Source: JAIBBG01 sp046304755 (GTDB lineage Bacteria > Bacteroidota > Bacteroidia > Flavobacteriales_D > Sanyastnellaceae). From it: a stretch of DNA of 16,102 nt. Positions 14,165 through 16,102 of this stretch are shown here, piece after piece. Location: assembly GCA_046304755.1 (NCBI GenBank), contig JBKCDO010000177.1:1-16102 (forward strand). Reading direction: 5' to 3'. Positions within the stretch are counted from its first letter, which is position 1; every line of letters starts with the position of its first letter. Both the position numbers and the translations under genes were made by a program. The notes under the pieces were generated by a model that saw nothing but the letters and a program-made list of their open reading frames with translations, was not told the origin of the DNA and made no database searches.

Positions 14165-14515
14165 TTAGTCCTTCGACTTTGCGCTGCCGGAGTGCTTACT
14201 CATGAAGTCGTTGATTTTTCCAATCAACGCCTCCGTCCAGCGATGCACCTGCTCTGCTACCTGATTTTCCGTCTTCAAGAGTAAGCGCTGCACCATCAAC
14301 GACAGGCCGAAGACAAAGCCGTTGTTGACAAACATGGACTTCGACAACTGCACACCGGTGAGGGAGGTCAGCGTATTCATGACAATATTCATCGGTTTCA
14401 ATGACTCGCGGATGGCCGCGGTATCCTTTCGAATGAGCTCCTCTTGTTCGCCTGCTACGATGCGCAGACGCGCTATTTCAGCCCTGAGGTCTTCTATGGT
14501 AGAAATCTTACTCAT
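14165..14515 (-). CDS. Small helical protein of unknown function, coupled to the holin-like gene
   Basis: 116 residues. The N-terminus (~1-35) is a charged heptad-like helix (I-E-D-L-R-A-E-I-A-R-L-R ... Q-E-E-L-I-R-K-D) that probably forms a coiled coil. Residues ~40-80 are moderately hydrophobic (M-N-T-L-T-S-L-T-G-V ... G-F-V-F-G-L-S-L-M-V-Q-R) and could be one weak membrane segment or hairpin. The C-terminus is basic and helical. It starts inside the upstream gene: the sequence ATGAGTAA (14515-14508, minus strand) contains both its ATG and the previous stop, so translation is probably coupled. I do not recognise a named family; the pairing suggests that the two products work together at the membrane. 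Confidence 0.75.
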   Translation of the reverse strand: MSKISTIEDLRAEIARLRIVAGEQEELIRKDTAAIRESLKPMNIVMNTLTSLTGVQLSKSMFVNNGFVFGLSLMVQRLLLKTENQVAEQVHRWTEALIGKINDFMSKHSGSAKSKD

Positions 14516-14864
14516 GATTATTCTCGTTATAAATGTTGCGCACCATGGTGTTCATCAGTGGTTTCTTCAATACGGATTTTCTAAAAATCAGCATCACTGT
14601 AGCCAGCAGCAAATAACCCAATCCCACCATCCAATAGCCCATGAGTGGGTCATCGGTTTCGCGGCCAATCCAAGCAGCGAGACCCAAACTCACAAATAAC
14701 GCCGCCATCGCAAACATGGCAAACAAGGCATAAGCTGTGACCAACGTCGATGTGAGCACAACTACCTTTTCCGCTACAACATGTTGAGTCAGTTGCTGAC
14801 GTGTTTTGAGGTAATCCTCTGCGTGTGTGATGATCTGATCAAGTGGTGATTCCGGTGCTTCCAT
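14508..14864 (-). CDS. Holin-like/YqjE-type two-TM membrane protein
   Basis: 118 residues. A charged N-terminal amphipathic helix (~8-30; I-I-T-H-A-E-D-Y-L-K-T-R) is followed by two membrane segments (~34-65 and ~75-96) and a basic tail (F-R-K-S-V-L-K-K). This matches the pattern of the 'phage holin 3_6'/YqjE-like superfamily, which is widespread on bacterial chromosomes and, despite the name, is usually not phage lysis machinery. There are no phage genes nearby. It is the first gene of a two-gene minus-strand transcript, overlapping its partner by 8 bases. A weak TAGATTGC box lies upstream on the minus strand (about 14907-14914). A stress or envelope role is only inference. Confidence 0.75.
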   Translation of the reverse strand: MEAPESPLDQIITHAEDYLKTRQQLTQHVVAEKVVVLTSTLVTAYALFAMFAMAALFVSLGLAAWIGRETDDPLMGYWMVGLGYLLLATVMLIFRKSVLKKPLMNTMVRNIYNENNHE

Positions 14865-14979
14865 AGTTCATAATGGGATTTAATTTGATAAAGCAAGATG
14901 TCGGCAATCTAAGTGCAATCAGTTGATATTCGTCAGCGCACCGGCCCAGGTAAACTGATTCCCCGCATGCAAAATTGAT

Positions 14980-14987
14980 TACTTTTG
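14980..14987 (+). promoter_or_regulatory. Bacteroidota -7 promoter box for the YqeY-family gene
   Basis: TACTTTTG is an exact match to the TAnnTTTG -7 consensus of Bacteroidota and lies 21 bases before the ATG at 15009, implying a short leader of roughly 15 bases. No convincing TTTG -33 element sits 19-21 bases upstream. Confidence 0.55.
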
Positions 14988-15008
14988 ACCGACTCAAAAC
15001 GATTACCC

Positions 15009-15461
15009 ATGAACCTCACAGAACGCATCAATAACGACATTAAGGAAGCCATGAAGGCCGGTGAAAAAGACAAGCTCATGGCACTGCGCGATATCAAGAG
15101 CAAACTTCTTTTGGAAATGACCAAAGACGGCAGCGGTGAGGTTGACGATGCCCGCGGTATTGCGATTTTGAATAAGCTCTACACGCAGCGCATGGAATCC
15201 ATCGACATCTACAAAACTCAAGGCCGCGAGGACTTAATTGAAGAGGAAACCAAACAGGCCAATGTAATTGCAGCCTATTTGCCTGAGCACCTATCGGGAG
15301 AAAAACTGGAGGCTGAAATTCGCGCTGTCATCGCACAAGTGGGTGCCGCAGGGCCCGGCGATCTTGGCAAAGTGATGGGAGTAGCTTCGAAAAATTTGGC
15401 CGGCAAAGCCGACGGTAAAGCCATTTCCGAAATGGTTAAAAAGCTACTTAGCGGACAGTAA
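15009..15461 (+). CDS. GatB/YqeY domain-containing protein
   Basis: 150 residues from the ATG at 15009 (M-N-L-T-E-R-I-N), which is the normal length of stand-alone YqeY proteins. An in-frame TTG at 14985 overlaps the -7 box and is rejected. The protein shows the family's helical N-terminal domain (D-I-K-E-A-M-K-A-G-E-K-D-K-L-M-A-L-R), the Y-x2-Q-G-R-E-D-L-I-E-E-E-x3-A-N-V-I-A-A-Y-L-P-E linker, and the tRNA-binding-like C-terminal domain also found at the end of GatB (G-D-L-G-K-V-M-G-V ... A-D-G-K-A-I-S-E-M-V). In GatB this domain helps tRNA-dependent amidation; the function of the free-standing form is not settled, and a tRNA-related cytoplasmic role is inferred. The next gene begins 11 bases downstream. 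Confidence 0.93.
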   Translation: MNLTERINNDIKEAMKAGEKDKLMALRDIKSKLLLEMTKDGSGEVDDARGIAILNKLYTQRMESIDIYKTQGREDLIEEETKQANVIAAYLPEHLSGEKLEAEIRAVIAQVGAAGPGDLGKVMGVASKNLAGKADGKAISEMVKKLLSGQ

Positions 15462-15472
15462 ATCATCCCGGT

Positions 15473-15922
15473 GTGAAAAGCCCCAAGCATACCCTCAAGG
15501 TTATTGGTCGCCATGTCCACGTTGACTTTCCGGACCTTGACACTCGCCACGTTGAAGCCAAAGTGGATACCGGTGCTTTTCGTACAGTGCTGCATTGCGA
15601 GCGTTACGCTGAGGTAGAAACAGCAGCCGGAAAAAAGTTACAAGCCGTATTTAATCTCGATGGCAGCGGCGAAAAAACGTTTCTCTTTGACGACTACTTT
15701 TTGCGTGAATTCAAAAGTTCGTTTGGTGAAAAAGAGCGTCGCTACTGCATCAAGACAACGATTCGTATCGGTCGAAAAAAAATCAAGAGCAGTGTATCGC
15801 TGACCAATCGCGGTGACATGAAATTTCAAGTCCTCATCGGACGCAAAACACTCCTTCGGAAGTTTTTGGTAGATGTGAGTCGCAAATTTGTTGCGCCGTC
15901 AAACACGCACACCGATCACTAG
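15473..15922 (+). CDS. Retropepsin-like 'RimK/ATP-dependent zinc protease' family protein
   Basis: 149 residues starting at a GTG; no ATG lies in a better place, and the K-S-P-K-H-T-L-K-V-I-G-R start fits the family. V-D-T-G-A at 31-35 contains the pepsin-type catalytic aspartate D32. The family signature L-T-N-R-G-D-M-K-F-Q-V-L-I-G-R-K lies near residues 110-125. Despite its historical name, 'ATP-dependent zinc protease', this family carries the aspartic protease D-T-G fold and no visible zinc site. It is usually found with RimK-type ATP-grasp ligases; none is in this window. There is no signal peptide, so it is cytoplasmic. It is 11 bases from the YqeY gene (likely cotranscribed) and overlaps the convergent phosphatase gene by 24 bases. 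Confidence 0.87.
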   Translation: MKSPKHTLKVIGRHVHVDFPDLDTRHVEAKVDTGAFRTVLHCERYAEVETAAGKKLQAVFNLDGSGEKTFLFDDYFLREFKSSFGEKERRYCIKTTIRIGRKKIKSSVSLTNRGDMKFQVLIGRKTLLRKFLVDVSRKFVAPSNTHTDH

Positions 15923-16102
15923 CACGTCATCGAGCTGCTCTACTTCCCCTTTCCATTCATCAAAACGGCGTGCGATTTCTTCACGCTGAGTAGCCAATTC
16001 CAGCGATGACACTTCACCCAGCAATTGGCGAAACTGCTTACGCATAAATTTCTTTCCCTGTGGTCCACCGAATTGATCGGCATAGCCATCACTAAACACA
16101 TA
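15899..16102 (-). CDS. SpoIIE/PP2C-family protein phosphatase, C-terminal end (5' part outside window)
   Basis: The 67 visible codons are open to the right edge. The apparent start is not real: Y-V-F-S-D-G-Y-A-D-Q-F-G-G reads straight out of the window. F-S-D-G-[YV]-x-[DE] is the metal-binding motif of the C-terminal PP2C/SpoIIE fold, and D-D-V-L-V-I-G-V-R is its last strand with the conserved D-D pair. In Bacteroidota such domains commonly sit at the end of large sensor proteins (TPR, 7TM or GAF) that dephosphorylate anti-sigma-antagonist-type or other phosphoproteins; the sensor part is not visible here. The stop codon overlaps the 3' end of the retropepsin-like gene. Confidence 0.85.
   Translation of the reverse strand, partial: YVFSDGYADQFGGPQGKKFMRKQFRQLLGEVSSLELATQREEIARRFDEWKGEVEQLDDVLVIGVRV

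Noticed and set aside
14508..14864. Holin-like protein as evidence of a prophage
   Set aside because: There is no integrase, capsid, endolysin or attachment site in the window; this superfamily is common on chromosomes outside phages.

Overview
This window looks like a chromosomal segment of a Bacteroidota bacterium, most likely a flavobacterium-like marine or aquatic lineage (Cryomorphaceae/Schleiferiaceae-type; inferred from gene content only). The support is: two giant secreted proteins with type IX secretion (T9SS) C-terminal sorting domains and SprB-type repeats; the gene order LptE-like / TPR-like unknown / secG / groES / groEL; genes without Shine-Dalgarno sites; a TAnnTTTG-type -7 promoter box; and a SpoIIE-family phosphatase tail of the kind common in this phylum. 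There is no mobile element, tRNA, rRNA or CRISPR array, and no gene-free stretch longer than about 190 bases.

Layout. 1-1751 (+): the end of an LptE-like outer-membrane assembly lipoprotein, a 348-residue protein of unknown function with a C-terminal TPR-like segment, and secG. These genes are separated by only 2 and 4 bases and end at a strong intrinsic terminator. 1910-3852 (+): groES and groEL, followed by a second terminator. 4042-13007 (+): two consecutive giant secreted proteins (1542 and 1443 aa) with 5 bases between them, ending at a third hairpin. 13122-14162 (+): an AI-2E/PerM-type permease. 14165-14864 (-): two overlapping small genes, one a holin-like two-TM protein and one an unknown helical protein, convergent with the permease. 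15009-15922 (+): a GatB/YqeY-family protein and a small retropepsin-like (RimK-neighbour 'zinc protease' family) protein. 15899-16102 (-): the C-terminal end of a SpoIIE-type PP2C phosphatase, overlapping the previous gene tail to tail.

How the genes relate. The left half is envelope biogenesis and protein folding: LPS delivery to the outer membrane, the Sec channel, and GroESL. The centre is a secreted-product locus. Its two proteins carry different N-terminal domain sets (a cysteine-less thioredoxin-like domain plus a lamin-tail domain in the first; jelly-roll/concanavalin-like domains in the second). Both end in the same cassette: a Cys-rich module, six SprB repeats, an Ig-like domain and a T9SS sorting domain. 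The two six-repeat arrays are exactly the same length (455 residues), align repeat by repeat without gaps, and contain one patch of unusually high nucleotide identity that suggests recent gene conversion. The right half is housekeeping and small conserved genes. I do not see a classic defence or mobile system. The most unusual content is the tandem modular T9SS pair.
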